The translations under genes were made by a program, and so were the position numbers. The notes beneath the pieces are model-generated. The model ran no database searches and was not told the origin of the DNA. It saw nothing but the letters and a program-made list of their open reading frames with translations. From positions 616,951,755 through 617,015,754 of the forward strand of contig NC_081409.1 in NCBI RefSeq assembly GCF_030272615.1: a stretch of 64,000 bases of DNA, written 5' to 3'. Numbering within the stretch: position 1 is the first letter of the stretch; each line of letters starts with the position of its first letter. This stretch comes from Cryptomeria japonica (taxonomy: Eukaryota > Streptophyta > Pinopsida > Cupressales > Cupressaceae). Shown here in pieces: positions 12,276 through 24,651 of the stretch.

Positions 12276-14659
12276 GAGACGGTGCGGTTTATCGTGTCGT
12301 TTCAAAGAAAGAAAGATAGGTATGAGAAATAAGCCCCAGAAATGTTAATTTAGTGGGTGGTATGCCCCCTCGAGAGATGGGATGAATTTTTTTGAAAAAT
12401 CGGGCGATCTCTCGAAAAAGAACGAGAAGTGGAGGGGAGGTAGAATAGAAGAAATTAGCAACAACAATGAAAGAATGGAAGAAAAATAGAGTGAATACGG
12501 AGAAACAACAAGCCAGTGAGTACCCTGAGGTCATGCAAGAGATACATAGCAGATGTAGTGTGGGGTTTGGATTGATGCTATACAATTGATCAAAATTGGT
12601 TGGACAATCTGGTGCAATCGGTTTAATTGCCCCAGTCAAGTCAAAGCGTGACAGTTGATGTCAGTTGGTCGCTTGGACATGATAAAGTCTGAGTAAGTGA
12701 ATCAAAGTGACCTGATGTGACTTAGACAATTGATGTAATTGCTCGATGAAGTCAAGGTATATGAAGCAAAATACTCGTTGAGATGTAGACAATTGATGTA
12801 ATTGTCCATTGGATTGTGTTTGATTAGTTGATCAATTGATAGTGTGTGCGTGTGATGGATGGTTGTGGGGAATCATGGCAGCCCCGTTGAGACTAGGTCA
12901 TTATGATAAATGCCTGATGTAGTCTAGGATTACCATGATTGATTACCTATTGAGACCTGAAGATACTTGATCAGAGTATCTGTTGATAGTCTAGGTGTGT
13001 GGGAGTCGATGTATCTATGTAGACAAAGTAATTGGCTTAATTTTGTGGATGAGTGAGGATGGGAAGCGATGAAGGGATTAGGATGATGTTGATGATCAAG
13101 ATAGGGAGGGTGAGGGTGGATTTGATGTTAGATAGAAGATATGGAGGACTAGGACCGAGTCCTATGGAAGAAGATGAGTAAAATAGAGTATGCATTATTA
13201 TGACTATGTATGCATGATATGCAGCTATTATGAATGTATGGATGGGTGGAATGCAATGAAATGCAATATATACATATGAGATGAGATGACGATCCATAGG
13301 GCTCTATTTTCATCATTGAGCTTAAAAATGTTGTAAGAAAATACAAGCAACTTGACATAAAGATTCAAAATGACCAGAATATTTCTTACATGGATTTGAT
13401 ATAGCAAGTTAATACAAACAACTTGATATAATGGATCAAGTTGACTTGAGTATTGCTTGCAGAACAGATAAGGATTATCTCCTTTCATGCATGACTTGGA
13501 TCGTCCTCCTTAATCTTAGGCTGATCATATCCTGAGACAAGTGCATACCGTAATAAGAGATAAAACCTTTATCCAGTTTGGATGAGGCAGGAGGAACCAA
13601 AGAAAGAGAATTGTACCTGCAAAGAAACAATATATACATAAAGAATAAAGAATATGGATCCTTAGTAATGGTTCATGCTCATATGGTCAAGGTATACGCT
13701 GTAGTCAGCAAGCCGTAGTGATCTATGATTGTATTTTTGCCTATGATCACATAGCTTAGTGAACTTCCCACATAGACACCATTAGTACATGCCCCAGAAC
13801 TTCATTGGAATAATGCGTCAAAGATACACAAACAATGCCGTAGGAAGCTGATATAAATTACTAGACCATAAATCAACCAAGTATTTGATAGCGTAAACAA
13901 AATTTCATCTTGTCTTTGTTTTGATAAGGAAGGATGCATCCTTGTTGAAGACAGTTTTGAGTGTTGATGTTGATTGTGTGGTCGATTGATAAGTGGTCAT
14001 TTTGTGGAGTATATCACAATGTTTGTTTGGTATCTGCATGGATGAGTATGTACAATGTGTTGCCATGTTTTTGTTTGATTTTCGATGGTTTTTCGTTGTT
14101 TTTTGGATTTTGTATTGTTTTTGAATTTTTTGGTTTTTGAAGTGTTTTGAATGTTTTTTGTTTTTGAAGTGTTTTGGATGTTTTTGGATTTTGAATTTGT
14201 TTTGAATGGTTTTGGATTTGGTGAGATAGTTTTAAATGAAGAACTTTAACGAATCACAAGACAATGTAGAATCCACTTCCATCAATAGGTTAAGGGCATT
14301 GCCCCCAGTTTAGACATGACTATAAAAAAGCGGGATGCAGGATGCATGCAGTACTTTCTTGGATTTGTAGATTTATAACAAGCCATGGTTGATGGATGGA
14401 TGGATGTATGTATGAAGTAGATGTGATTGCAACAAGTTTGAAAGACAATGGAGCCATAGCCTTTTACGAGTGGTGCCTATTTGCTAGGTTTTCACCATCG
14501 CACTTACCCAAGGTGCCACCAGAGTGGTTATTCACCGTTTGGATGCATGATTTTTTTTTTTTTTACTCTTTTGATGTTTTTGTATTTTCTTCAGGTCATT
14601 TATCTGGATGTTTTTGGTATTTTTGCCAGTATATATGGGAGCCTGATACTCTGTGCAAC
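12276..14659 (-). other. Long non-coding 3' region of the Tat element, between integrase and PPT
   Basis: About 2.4 kb follows the pol stop with no frame that resembles a known protein on either strand. It contains a T/G-rich low-complexity stretch (about 14040-14230), TGGATGGATG-type repeats near 14390, and repeated GACAATTGATGTAATTG near 12725 and 12787. Long extra sequence downstream of integrase is common in Tat elements and can hold an antisense ORF; I see no convincing one here. Confidence 0.6.
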
Positions 14660-16075
14660 TTATGTGTAAAACCGTTTGAGGTGCATGCTGTTGATCGGAT
14701 CTACTAATGGTTCTCCTTCTGAAGTAGCCAACTAATATGCCCCAGACCCAAATACAACAGTGACAACATATGGACCCAACCAATTTGATTCAAACTTTCC
14801 TTGATGTTCTTGATTTGGTTGGTTACGAGGATTTTCTCGAAGAACAAGATCACCCACCTCGAAGGTACAAGGCTTAACTCGATGATTGTAGCTTCGGCTC
14901 ATGCGCTGTTGATAGGTTTTGAGGTGGTTGTATGCAGCTTGTCACTTCTCATCAAGTAGCTCTAATTCTTGAAGGTGTGAGACTCTGTAAGCTTCATCAT
15001 CTATCAGATTATGCAAGGAAACCTGTAGTGATGGTATCTCGACCTCAATAGGTAGAATAGCTTCGGCACCATAGACCAATGAGTAGGGAGTTGCACCTGT
15101 AGGGGTTCGAATGCTAGTTCGATATGCCCATAGTGCTGGATTTAGTTGAACATGCCAATCACGGCCAGCATCATTGACTGTCTTCTTGAGGATTCTTAAT
15201 ATGTTCTTATTTGATGCTTCGGCCTGACCATTGCCTTGTGGGTAATAGGGAGTGGAAAAGCGGTGTTGGATATGAAATTTCTCACAGAGTTCACGGACAT
15301 CTTGATTCTTGAATGGAAGACTGTTATCTGTGATGATGGACATGGGTACACCATACCAGTAGATGATGTAATTGAGGATGAATGAGGTGATCTGCTTGCC
15401 GGTGACTTGGGTAAGTGGAACAACTTCGATCCACTTTATGAAATATTTGGTGGCGGTAATAATGAATTTGTGGCCGTTGGATGAAGATGGATGGATTTTA
15501 CCCACAAGGTCAAGGCTCCATTGACAAAAAGGCCATGGTGTTGTGATGGGTTGTAGTTCCTGTGCTGGTGCATGTATCAGGTCTCCATGAACTTGGCATT
15601 TTTTGTACTTTCTGACAAAGTAGTAGGAGTCTTTTTCCATGGATGGCCAATAGTATCCAGTTCGCATGAGTTTCTTGGCTAGTGATGGACCACTTGCATG
15701 AGTTCCACAAATTCCTTCATGTACTTCTTCTAAGGCCTTTGTTATCTCATCTTGTTCCAGACATCAAAGGAGAGTACCATCAAGACTACGTCGGTATAGG
15801 GTCTCGACAATAATGGTATATCGAGCAGTTTGGCGAATGAAGGTTTTACGTTGGTTATTTGATTGGTTGGGAGGAAGGGTGTGATCACAGAGATAGGTGT
15901 AGAACTCACCGTACCATGGGGATTCAAAACTGACAAGGCGACATATCATTTTGGATTCGGGGATATCATAAGCGGGAATCCAAAGCTGTTCTACCAAGAA
16001 CTTGTAGCATGTTGAATTCTGTGGAAGATCTAGGAGATATGCGATGGTAGCCATAGCATCAACAACTCGATTCTA
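14660..16075 (-). pseudogene. Integrase part of Tat pol, with in-frame stops
   Basis: Integrase would insert the element's cDNA into host chromatin. The frame after the stop at 16073-16075 reads through an N-terminal zinc-binding region (His-His about 15690-15715, then KKCQVHGD about 15590) into a catalytic core. Core motifs are SLDLVGKI (first Asp), ITDNSLPF (second Asp) and GQAEASNKN (Glu), with 35 residues between the second Asp and the Glu, so the DD35E triad is present. A C-terminal GPY/F-like module (WLGPYVV) precedes the final TAA at 14660-14662. Stops interrupt it at 15764 (TGA), 14942 (TGA) and 14732 (TAG). The first Cys of the expected CxxC zinc pair is Tyr, and the usual Gly after the second Asp-Asn is Ser. 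The pol order places it last, as in other Ty3/gypsy elements. Confidence 0.93.
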
Positions 16076-16501
16076 ATCTCTTGGTATCTTCTCAAAGGAA
16101 ATTGTAGTAAATGATGACTTTAGATTATCCATCATTTGCTTATATGGCATGAGTTTATCATCCTTGGTCTGATATTCATCAGTTGCTTGTCGAATGACCA
16201 GTTGTGAGTCGCCATATACTTGTAGTTCTTGTAACTTCCATTGTATGGCTAGCCTGAGTCCTGTGATCAAGGCCTCATACTCTGCTATGTTGTTAGTGCA
16301 TGGAAATGTGAGCCTGTAAGACTTCAGGATGCTGTCACCTTGAGGTGTGATAAACAAAATGCCTGCCCCTGAGCCATGCCTAGTGTATGAACCATCAAAG
16401 TATAGCTTCCATGTTTGTGTTGTTGTGATCATGAATATCTCTTCATCTAGAAAATTGGAAATGAGAGGATGATCGCCTATGAGGGGTGCATTGGCCAACT
16501 A
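16076..16501 (-). pseudogene. Second (archaeal-type) RNase H domain of Tat pol
   Basis: RNase H removes the RNA strand during reverse transcription. This segment, bounded by stops at 16499 (TAG) and 16073 (TAG), has the family's acidic motifs in order: YFDGS, then NNIAEYEALITGLRLA, then YGDSQLV. It follows a first RNase H that lacks the usual catalytic first Asp. In the Tat lineage an additional archaeal-type RNase H of this kind is known. It is read as the active nuclease while the first acts as a tether, which is an inference for this copy. The flanking sequence continues in the same frame into integrase, so both stops look like secondary mutations of CAG and TGG codons. Confidence 0.9.
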
Positions 16502-17961
16502 ATCTGCAATAACCTGCCCTTTGATAGCTTTACGATCTACATACTCGATGTCAAATTCACTTAGAATCATCACCCATTTGGCCAAGCGACCTGTCAATGC
16601 AGCTTTGCTGAGTAAATATTTGAGTGGATTGATCTTTGCAATGAGTTGTACCTTATGTGTTAACAGATAGTGCCTCAGTTTAGTGGCTGCTAAGATTACT
16701 GCTAGGCAAGCTCGCTCAATAGATGTGTAATTGAGTTCATAGCCCACCAGTGTGCGAGAGATGTAGTAAACAACACACTCTTTTCCTTCTGTATTATGTT
16801 GTGCCAGTAGTACACCCAATGCTGTACTTGTTGCTGAGATATAGAGTAACAATGGTCTACTTGGATCTAGTGGGATCAGCAATGGTGGTTTCATGAGATA
16901 GTCTTTAAGTGTTTGAAATGCTTGCTGGCATCGGGCATCCCACTGAAAGTGGATGTTCTTATGTAGCAGGTGTGTGAATGGGTGACACTTATCAGCCAAT
17001 TGTGCAATGAATCTTTGGATGGATTGAAGCCGTCCTTGTAATGTCCTTAGCTGACTGATATTCTTTGGAGGTGGCATATCCATGATTGCTTTTACCTTTG
17101 CTGGGTCAACCTCAATACCTTTGCTTGAGACAATGTATCCTAGAAGTTTCCCAGAGGTTACTCCAAAGACACATTTCTTTGGGTTGAGTCGAACATGATA
17201 TTGTTCTAGTCTATCAAAGATTCTCTCTAATATGTCCAAATGACCTTCTCTTGTGAGTGATTTTGCCAGTAAGTCATCAACATAATCTTCCATTATGGTA
17301 TGCATCATATCATGAAAGATAGTAGTCATTGCTCGTTGATAGGTCGCTCCTGCATTCTTTAGACCAAAAGGCATTACATTCCAGCAGTATGTGCCCCATG
17401 GACATGTGAAGACCATCTTATGTTGATCCTCTGGTGCGATCTTTATCTGATTGTATCCTGAAAAGCCATCATGAGTGAAAGCATGGCATGTCTTGCTGTC
17501 AGGTCTACTATGATGTCGATATTTGGTAGGGGGAAGTCATCCTTAGGACATGCCTTGTTTAGATCTCCGAAGTCAGTACAAATGTGGATGCCCCCTTTTG
17601 GTTTGTCGACAGGCACAATGTTGGAGATCCAATCTGCATAGTCAATTGGTCTAATGAAACCAACATCTAGGAGTTTCTTGAGTTCTGTTTTGACTAACAC
17701 TGCAATCTGGGGATGCATCTTACGAAGCTTCTGCTTGACAGGTTTGGCTCCTTCTGCTACGGTGAGGTGATGCATGACTAAATCAAGATCAAGCCCAGGC
17801 ATGTCTGCATATGACCATGCAAAGTTGATCTGATGCTTTTGAAAGAACTCTATAAATTTAGGCTGTTCCTCTAGAGTGAGAAGAGATGCCAGATGTATGA
17901 GGTGAGGATTTTCAGGAGTCCCCACATTGTATTCTTTGGTTTCCTCGATGAGAATTGTTGA
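16502..17961 (-). pseudogene. Reverse transcriptase and first RNase H of Tat pol
   Basis: The RT begins after the stop at 17962 and shows the plant Ty3/gypsy order GFIRPIDYADW, VPVDKPKGGI, DFGDLNKACPKDDFPLP, then PFGLKNAGATYQRAM and the catalytic EDYVDDLL at about 17275-17290. A one-base deletion at about 17470 splits the RT: the upstream frame runs on to 17443, while the correct continuation starts about 17470 in the next frame and carries on to 16502. Downstream of RT a connection region leads into a degenerate RNase H (LLLYISATSTALGVLLAQ, then YELNYTSIERACLAVI), which lacks the first catalytic Asp as is usual in Tat elements. The coding ends at the TAG at 16499, where the related frame continues into the second RNase H. 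Confidence 0.95.
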
Positions 17962-17964
17962 TCA

Positions 17965-20500
17965 TTCCTGTTGTGCACTAGCAGGGAGAATGTCAAACCC
18001 TTCATCCTCAGGCGCCTCAAAGAGGTTTTCATCATTGGATAAACTCTTTCTTTTTACTTTTGTTGAATCAAACAGTGCCACGGTGTGGTTTTCACTGGAA
18101 GATCCATGTTTTATTGTTATATTTTTGCAGCTGAAAGGTTTAGCATCTGCCCTGAAGTATGCTGCGCTATTAAGTTCAATGGTGAATCTAGCTTTGTGAT
18201 CCCCACTTGGTAGGTTATCCCTTAATTCCAAAAAGTCAATGATGGCCTCATCATTTTGGAAGAAGTCAAGACATGGGGGATTTGTTTGGTTCCATTCGAT
18301 GAGTTCAGGGTGGATAATGGGCATTACTTCATCGATTAGGTTAAGTGTGTTAGATGTATCAGTGAGGGTTAAGACATTATGGTGAAGGTCATTAATGGTA
18401 CTCTCCCTGTCAGAATCAGTCATAGGATGAGATGTAGGGTCTGTGGAAGATATTTCCAATTTAGGAACCCAAGTGGTCTTTATCTATGCTTCTCCATAAA
18501 TAGGGATGTCTTTGCATGGTGGAGGTAGTGATGTGTCTTCCTCATCTGAAGTGTTAAGCTGTACAGAATCAAATTCCCACTCATGTGAGTCGGTCTCTGA
18601 GTCACTTTCCAGCATCCGATTACTATACCATACTGGGATGTCTTTGGAGTTAAATACTGCAGGTGTGATTGGTTGATGTACCTTTGTAGTGATCGGTGTT
18701 GCAGGAAGGTCGATGGGGATTAAAGGATCAGGTATGGGGAGTATCGGTAGTGTTGACTCAATGGCTTTTGCTAGAACTGCTGGTGCCATAGATGCTGCTG
18801 CGGGTTCTGATACAGTTGCTGCTGCTAATGGTACTACTGATGGGATTACTGGTTTGATTGGTGGGATGATTGGTATTGTAGACGGTGGTGTTGGGATTTT
18901 GAGCTTCGGTGGGGCAGTTGTGATGGTGCTTGATGCTGCTTTGATAATGAAAGGTGTCCTTTTTGCAGTAGGCTGACATAATGGTTTGCTGGGTTTTCCT
19001 TTGAATTTGAGTTTAGGAAAGATCTCTTTTTCAAAGCCTAGGCCTGTATTACCTGTGGGCTTGAATTCCGGTAGTAGAGGTTCATGTCATCCTTGTTTGC
19101 AATATCCCAAAGCACTCTGACCATCATACCCCATTCTTTGCATAATGAGGAGACCTTTGCCATATTGATCCATAGGAAGCTTAACTTGCGGTATATCAGT
19201 GGTGATGGGATCTTTATAGATCCATTCCGCTAAGTCCTCATCTTGGGTTTCTTCTTCTTGACTCTTGCCAAGGATGAAAGGCGTCAAAGCACATGCTGGC
19301 GTGATTAGTGGTTGCTGAAGTAACTGCTGTGGTTTACCATGTGTTCTAGGAGAAGTGGGCATTTGTCCCAAACAAAAGAGTTGTCTTAAAGTTGTATTCC
19401 CTAGGACCTTCCTTTGCTATTTTCATTTTAAGCTTTTCTTGCTTGGGTATAGTGGTGTTCAAACTGGCAAGAGAGGCGGGACTTATATATGATGTGGAGG
19501 AAATGGCTTCTCTATTATTAGGAATGGTAATCTCTGGTTGATGGCTGATATTATGGCAATACGCAAAGGGATTTGCATCGCCCAGGATTGTGATCTCTAC
19601 ACCATTATGTGGGAACTTGATACATTGATGGTAGGTAGATGGAACGGCTTGCATGGCATGTATCCAAGGTCTTCCTAACAATAGATTGTATGGTAGAGGA
19701 AGGTCCAGAACCTGACAGATGATGTGCTTTACCACGGGGCCTACTCGGATTGGTAGTACCACAACTCCTTTGGATGAATGCTCCACATCATCATAAGCTT
19801 TGATTGTGATCTTCTTGCGAGGATCCACTGATTCTATGGTATATCCCAATGCTGTGACCAACTGTAGTGTACAAATATTCAGGCCTGCTCCATTAATGAT
19901 CAAGACTCGCTTGATCCTATGCTGATTGATAAAGCCTTCAATGTGTAGCGAAGCGTTATGAGGTTGCTGGAAAGAAGAGTTGTCACTTTCGGAAAAAGTG
20001 AGACAAGGTGATGACTTTAGACTTCCAACCATGGCTTGAAATTGGTCTATATTCAGGTTTGCAGGGACTGACGCCTCTTGGAGTGCTTGATCCAAGATAG
20101 TTTTATGGGATGGCGATAGGCGCAATAGTTCTAAAATGGATATAAGCGCAAGCGTTTTGTCTAATTGTTCCACAAGATTGTACTGCTTTGGTATGGAGGT
20201 GGCGCCTTGTGGAGCTGCCTTTATGGTAACCTTGCCGCGACGTGTAACAACATTGCAAATGGAGTGGGGATTTTTGATGGTTATAGTTGCAACTTGTTCA
20301 TTGGCATCATACAGGTGATTTACAGTATAATTATACGCAGCCTGTGTATAATCAGTGGTATCAGTGCCTCTCCTGGAAGTGGAAGGACCCCTTTGATCTT
20401 GTGATGGAAGTGGATTTTTGAACATCAGATGATCATTATTGGTTGTTTTTGGGTCATGTCCTTCTATTTCAATTTCTCCTCGGTCAATAAGATCCTGAAT
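17965..20500 (-). pseudogene. Protease and Pro-rich linker of Tat pol
   Basis: The aspartic protease would cut the polyprotein. Its motif lies at about 19886-19900, reading VLIINGAGLNIC where related elements have VLVDGGAG or VLIDNGAG, so the catalytic Asp is absent. The LLGRPW segment, typical for retropepsins of these elements, follows at about 19670. After it an extra base near 19380 shifts the frame. The continuation (19371-17965) is a long linker with a G-patch-like segment (GLLIMQRMGYDGQSALG, about 19110-19160), a Pro/Ala/Ile-rich stretch and an acidic stretch. Stops interrupt it at 19087 (TGA), 18484 (TAG) and 17962 (TGA). The plus-strand frame at 18689-18976 is a shadow of the low-complexity linker. 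Confidence 0.85.
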
Positions 20501-21949
20501 AAGATCTTTCAATCGATGACAATTACTTGTCTTGTGTCCTCTCCCTTGGTGGAAATCGCAGTGTTCAATATCTCACCACCATGTGGGTTTGACCTGAGGT
20601 TCATAGTTTGATGTTTTAGGAAGAGTGACCAAATTTTGAGAAATGAGTTGTCGCAATACTGTTTCAATGGGTTCCCCTAAGGGAGTGTATGTGCGTTTTT
20701 GTTTTTGCTGATGAGGTATTGGTTCATCGTGAGATGTGATGCGACCTTGATTAGAAGGAACATTTGTGTTATTTTGAGGTGGAGGATTCTGTCCTGCAAA
20801 CCGAACCATAGGTTGTGCACTTTGTATAGTCCCGACATCCACAACCCCATCGTTGACGATATTCTTGTTTTTGTTCCAGAAGCTTGGTTTATCACTATTG
20901 AAGCATAGGCGAGGACCATCCTTTGGTTCATTATAGATTTTGATGAGTCTTTTCTTGATGAGTGCCCGTTCACACTTCAAACCCTTGGTGATCATATCAT
21001 TAAAAGAGTCTGTATCTTTGACATCCAGGTGAAATTCCATTTCTTCGTTTAAGTTGGAAATGAATATTTCCACTAGTTCTCGTTCAGGTAACTGAAGAGA
21101 ACATCTGCTAGACATTTGACGCCATCGTTGTAGGAATACTGAGAATAGTTCACCTGGTTTTTGTTTAGTGTTGCACAGATCAGCCATGGTGATGTCGCGT
21201 TCAATGTTATGAGAGTAATGAGTGAGGAATTTCTAGATAAGTTCCTCAAATGTTCTAATGCCACCTGATAGTTGGGAAAACCATGATGTGGTTGTTCCTC
21301 CCAAGCTTTGGGGAAAGAGGCGCATTAGGTATGTGTCTTCATATGCCACTTCGAGACAAGCGGAATGAAATTCTCTGACATGATCGCGGGGATTCCCCTT
21401 TCCTCTATATTTTTCAAATTTGGGTGTTTCGAATCTTCGTGGAAAGGGTGGCATATAAAGATTCCGATCAAAAGGATAGGGACAAATGTCATTGAGTGAG
21501 AATTGGTTAGTCTTGACACCACTATGAAGTTGTTGGGCGAGATTCTCGACTTGTTGCCGCAACATCTCCATTTCATTTGGAGGAGGAGGTGGTGGGTTAC
21601 CTCGAGGAATGTTATATCTGATGGGATCTCTTCCTCTGTCCTCTTCATGGTGACTTTGTCATTCTGATGCTTGTCTTAATTGGGCCAGATCAAAGTCAGA
21701 GGGGAGTTTTTCTCCTTCTCGAGCGAGCTTTAAAAAGTGAGCATCCGCATTGCTCCTGAGTATTTCATCAAAAAGTCTGTTAAAGAGAGGGTTATGTTGG
21801 GCCCTTTCTATTGTTGTAGGAGTGGGAGTACTTTGGTTTTCGTCATTTGCATTTCCTCCAAGTGCTTCTTGAAATTCATTGAGATTTTCCTCTTCTTCTT
21901 CTTCCATTTCTATTTGTTGTTGCCTTGACTGTGATCGGGTTTGGGCCAT
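20501..21949 (-). pseudogene. Gag of the Tat element
   Basis: Gag would form the virus-like particle that packages element RNA. I choose the ATG at 21947-21949 (MAQTRSQSRQ), because a start with an Arg/Gln-rich stretch then acidic residues resembles gag starts in this lineage; an upstream in-frame start at 22054 exists. The capsid region contains PFDRNLYMPPFPRRFETPK, KYRGKGNPRDHVREF and FSVFLQRWRQM. A CHHC zinc knuckle (CDFHQGRGHKTSNC, about 20525-20570) closes the domain. Stops occur at 21659 (TGA), 21233 (TAG) and 20573 (TGA), each removable by a single transition back to CGA, CAG or TGG. Gag and protease are in the same frame, so no frameshift separates them in the ancestral design. Confidence 0.92.
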
Positions 21950-24631
21950 TTTGTTTACAAGCTTTTGTTGAAGTTGTGTGAAAATGATGATGAGTTTTTG
22001 ATGAAATGAGAGATTGATGGTTGGTGAATTGTGTTGCATGTGGATCTCTAGCACTTTTAAGGTAGATGTAACCGAAATTCCTTCTTTGAATTGCTTGTTT
22101 GTTTTGATAAGGTTGGATGTGATAAGGTGTAGAGAAATTTGAGATGTGTTATAGATTTAACTACCTAGTAATGAGAGGATTCACTCATGAACTAGTTTTA
22201 ACCTGCGTAGATGTGTCTCTTAGGATGAGCTTATCCTAGATGTAGAAACAATCTAAAAAGTGATGTGATGTGTTTGATTCAAGCAATATCTAAAAAGAGA
22301 ACTTGGAGCAAGAACCTCTTAATGTTTTGAGAGTTGGAATGGATTGATGATGAAGTGATGATGTATGAGTAAGATAATGGATGAAAATGTTTTTAACTTC
22401 AATAAAAGCTTTGTGTCACAAATGGGACAAACTCTACCTCTTCCCTTTCGGGTGTTGGTGGTATTTCTCGAGCTACGTTGTATGTGATACAGACGTTTGG
22501 GAAAAAGTTGGGATTAATCTTACCTCCTTGGTTTTTGTGATAACTCAGAGCTCTATATTGCATAAAAGCTCCGTGGTTCAATGTCTCTGAATCAAATTCA
22601 TTTGTTTTGCCTTGAAGGTAGAGACACATGTGACGCAAAAAAAACTCTATGTGACACAAAGATTTGTCTATTTATATAGAAGAATTTCCTCCTTTTGATC
22701 AAAGCCTTTGAGCTCAATGGTCTTCTTTTCAAGTTGATATTCTGATGACGCTTCTTCTTTCGCAAGATGTGAAGAATGGTCACAAAGTTTGATTCTTTGT
22801 TGTTTGCACTTTGTTTTTGGTATTTTTGGTTGTTTTGAAAGATGTTTGGTTGGATGAATACTTTGTTTTTGGAAGTGATTTTTATTTTGATGTTTCTTTG
22901 ACAAGAAAACAAAGCAAGCACACAAACACAAGAATGTTGCCTCAAAGGCACAAATGAGTATGGGTCTAGATCAACCCAATCCTTGGACTTTTATATGACC
23001 CTTCCTTTAGATGTATTTTAAGGTGTGTTTTCAAAGCCTGAAGTTGGCTCAATTTGCACTTGGTCTTTGACTAAAACGAACACACTTCAAACACTTTTTA
23101 TCCCTAAGGTCAAATGGCCAGTTGTGATAAATTTAGCCCACATCTTGATATTTCTTCGACTTTGGTACTACATATGTTATGAATCCCACTGTGGCAGGTA
23201 AGGATGTGATATACTAAGTCTTGCACGAGCATAACAAATAGATGATCCCTATGATGGGGGAGTCACCACTTTTATCAAGCCACAAGTGACTTTTCAAAAA
23301 GCTATGTTTCTACTCAAGGAAATATGTATGGTGAGTATCTTGGGAGCAAAACCATCTATGCTCTTGCACTAAATTATATCACAAATATCCTCAATCAATA
23401 GAATGGGTGGGCTACTACTTAAAGGTGTTTAGTCATGTTCGATGTTTTTGGACATAAGTTCATTCTGCAGTGACTCACTTAAGAGCCTTGTAACCAGTGG
23501 TGGGGCCCATTTGTCCTTTCGACCAGTTACACTATAGGAACAACTATACCCAAGGCTACAGCTTTCGCTCACACCTGATTTCTATAGTAGCTCGAAGGAT
23601 TTACCGCTCGAGGTCGTTCCCAAGAGTATCGATCCCTTGGCAGGCCTCTTCTAAAAAGATAAAATTTGAGTGCTACTAACACTTTTCTCTTGCACCTAGG
23701 ACCACGAGAGCCAAGGGAGACGATAGTGCGTGTTAGAAGTAGGACCACTCGAACAACTCTTTTGCACAAGTGTGCCAAACACAAAATTCACTTGTTCCTT
23801 TTAACTTGTCATTGCAATGATTTTCTATCTATTTGGAGATGTTGCTCCAACAATCATGGTGTTCTTTTTAATTTTCAAAGGCAATTGTTTGAGTAAACTA
23901 GAATTTGAAAATCCTAGTCAACTTAATGAAAAACACGTTTGCATGAAGTAAAATTGCTATAAAAATGAGACAAGTTGATTGTGAATTTTATTTGCACCAA
24001 AAATGGAAGTGTGGATTGTGAGTTTTATCTTGATGCAAGAAATAAAATTTGTCTTGTTGATTTTAAGCACCAAAAGAATTTGTTCCTAACTTTGCAAAAA
24101 AAATAAATTTGCGTGTTTGTTTTTGTGATTCTTTTTAACTTTAAACAAGTGTGATTCTTTTTAGAGCTCTAAATGAAAGATGTGGTTCTTTTTAAAACTT
24201 CAAATGAATGTGTAGTTGATTTTAACCCAAAAGGAAAATGAATTTATTTTATCCTAACTTGAAAGACAAAGTTAGAAATATGAACAAATTTATTTCCTAA
24301 GCTAAAATTGCTAAAAAATCCTATTGTAGGGGTTAGTTAAAACCTGCACAAAAGATAATTAGTTAGAAAAATCCGCATTTTTGGTGGGCTTCTACAAGCC
24401 TAAAATTTTTGGTTTTCAGTTACAAGAAATTTTCTTACAACTCTCTGTTAAAATAGCTCTACTCTGTGTGAAAATAGAAGTGGTATTTAACACGAAAGAC
24501 CAACAATATAGACAATAGCGCTAAAGTATCAATTTGCAAAGGTGCTAAATTGAGAACAAAAACGCAAGAGAATGACCTGTGTGTCAATTAAAACATTCAA
24601 AAGTTAGTAGTCTTCAAAATGATTGCTCTTT
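21950..24631 (-). other. Long 5' leader of the Tat element
   Basis: About 2.7 kb separates the primer site from gag with no credible coding frame. It holds several RTTCTTTTTAA motifs (24128-24190). It also has segments homologous to the leaders of the two other Tat copies (40560-41450 on the same strand and 61830-63200 on the opposite strand), including the text around CTTCTACAAGCC and around GGTGAGTATCTTGGGAG. Conservation among three diverged copies suggests an RNA-level role such as packaging or translation control. Confidence 0.75.
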
Positions 24632-24651
24632 GATTCACGTCGGGTTCACCA
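24632..24651 (-). promoter_or_regulatory. Primer-binding site for tRNA-Trp
   Basis: The plus strand here reads GATTCACGTCGGGTTCACCA, which equals the 3' end of plant tRNA-Trp including CCA as I remember that tRNA. The element RNA (minus strand) is therefore complementary over 20 bases, starting two bases inside the 5' LTR. It is a primer site, not a tRNA gene, because no other part of a tRNA lies next to it. Confidence 0.9.

Noticed and set aside
14396-14707. Antisense ORF of the Tat element
   Set aside because: It partly overlaps the integrase C-terminus on the other strand and shows no recognisable protein pattern.
18689-18976. Gly/Ala-rich plus-strand frame
   Set aside because: It is the shadow of the Pro/Ala/Ile-rich linker of the Tat pol on the other strand.
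22598-22951. Lys/Asn-rich minus-strand frame in the Tat leader
   Set aside because: Biased composition, overlaps other frames, and has no counterpart in the leader of the second element.
24632-24651. tRNA-Trp gene
   Set aside because: Only the 3' 20 bases are present, including CCA, directly at an LTR end; this is a primer-binding site.
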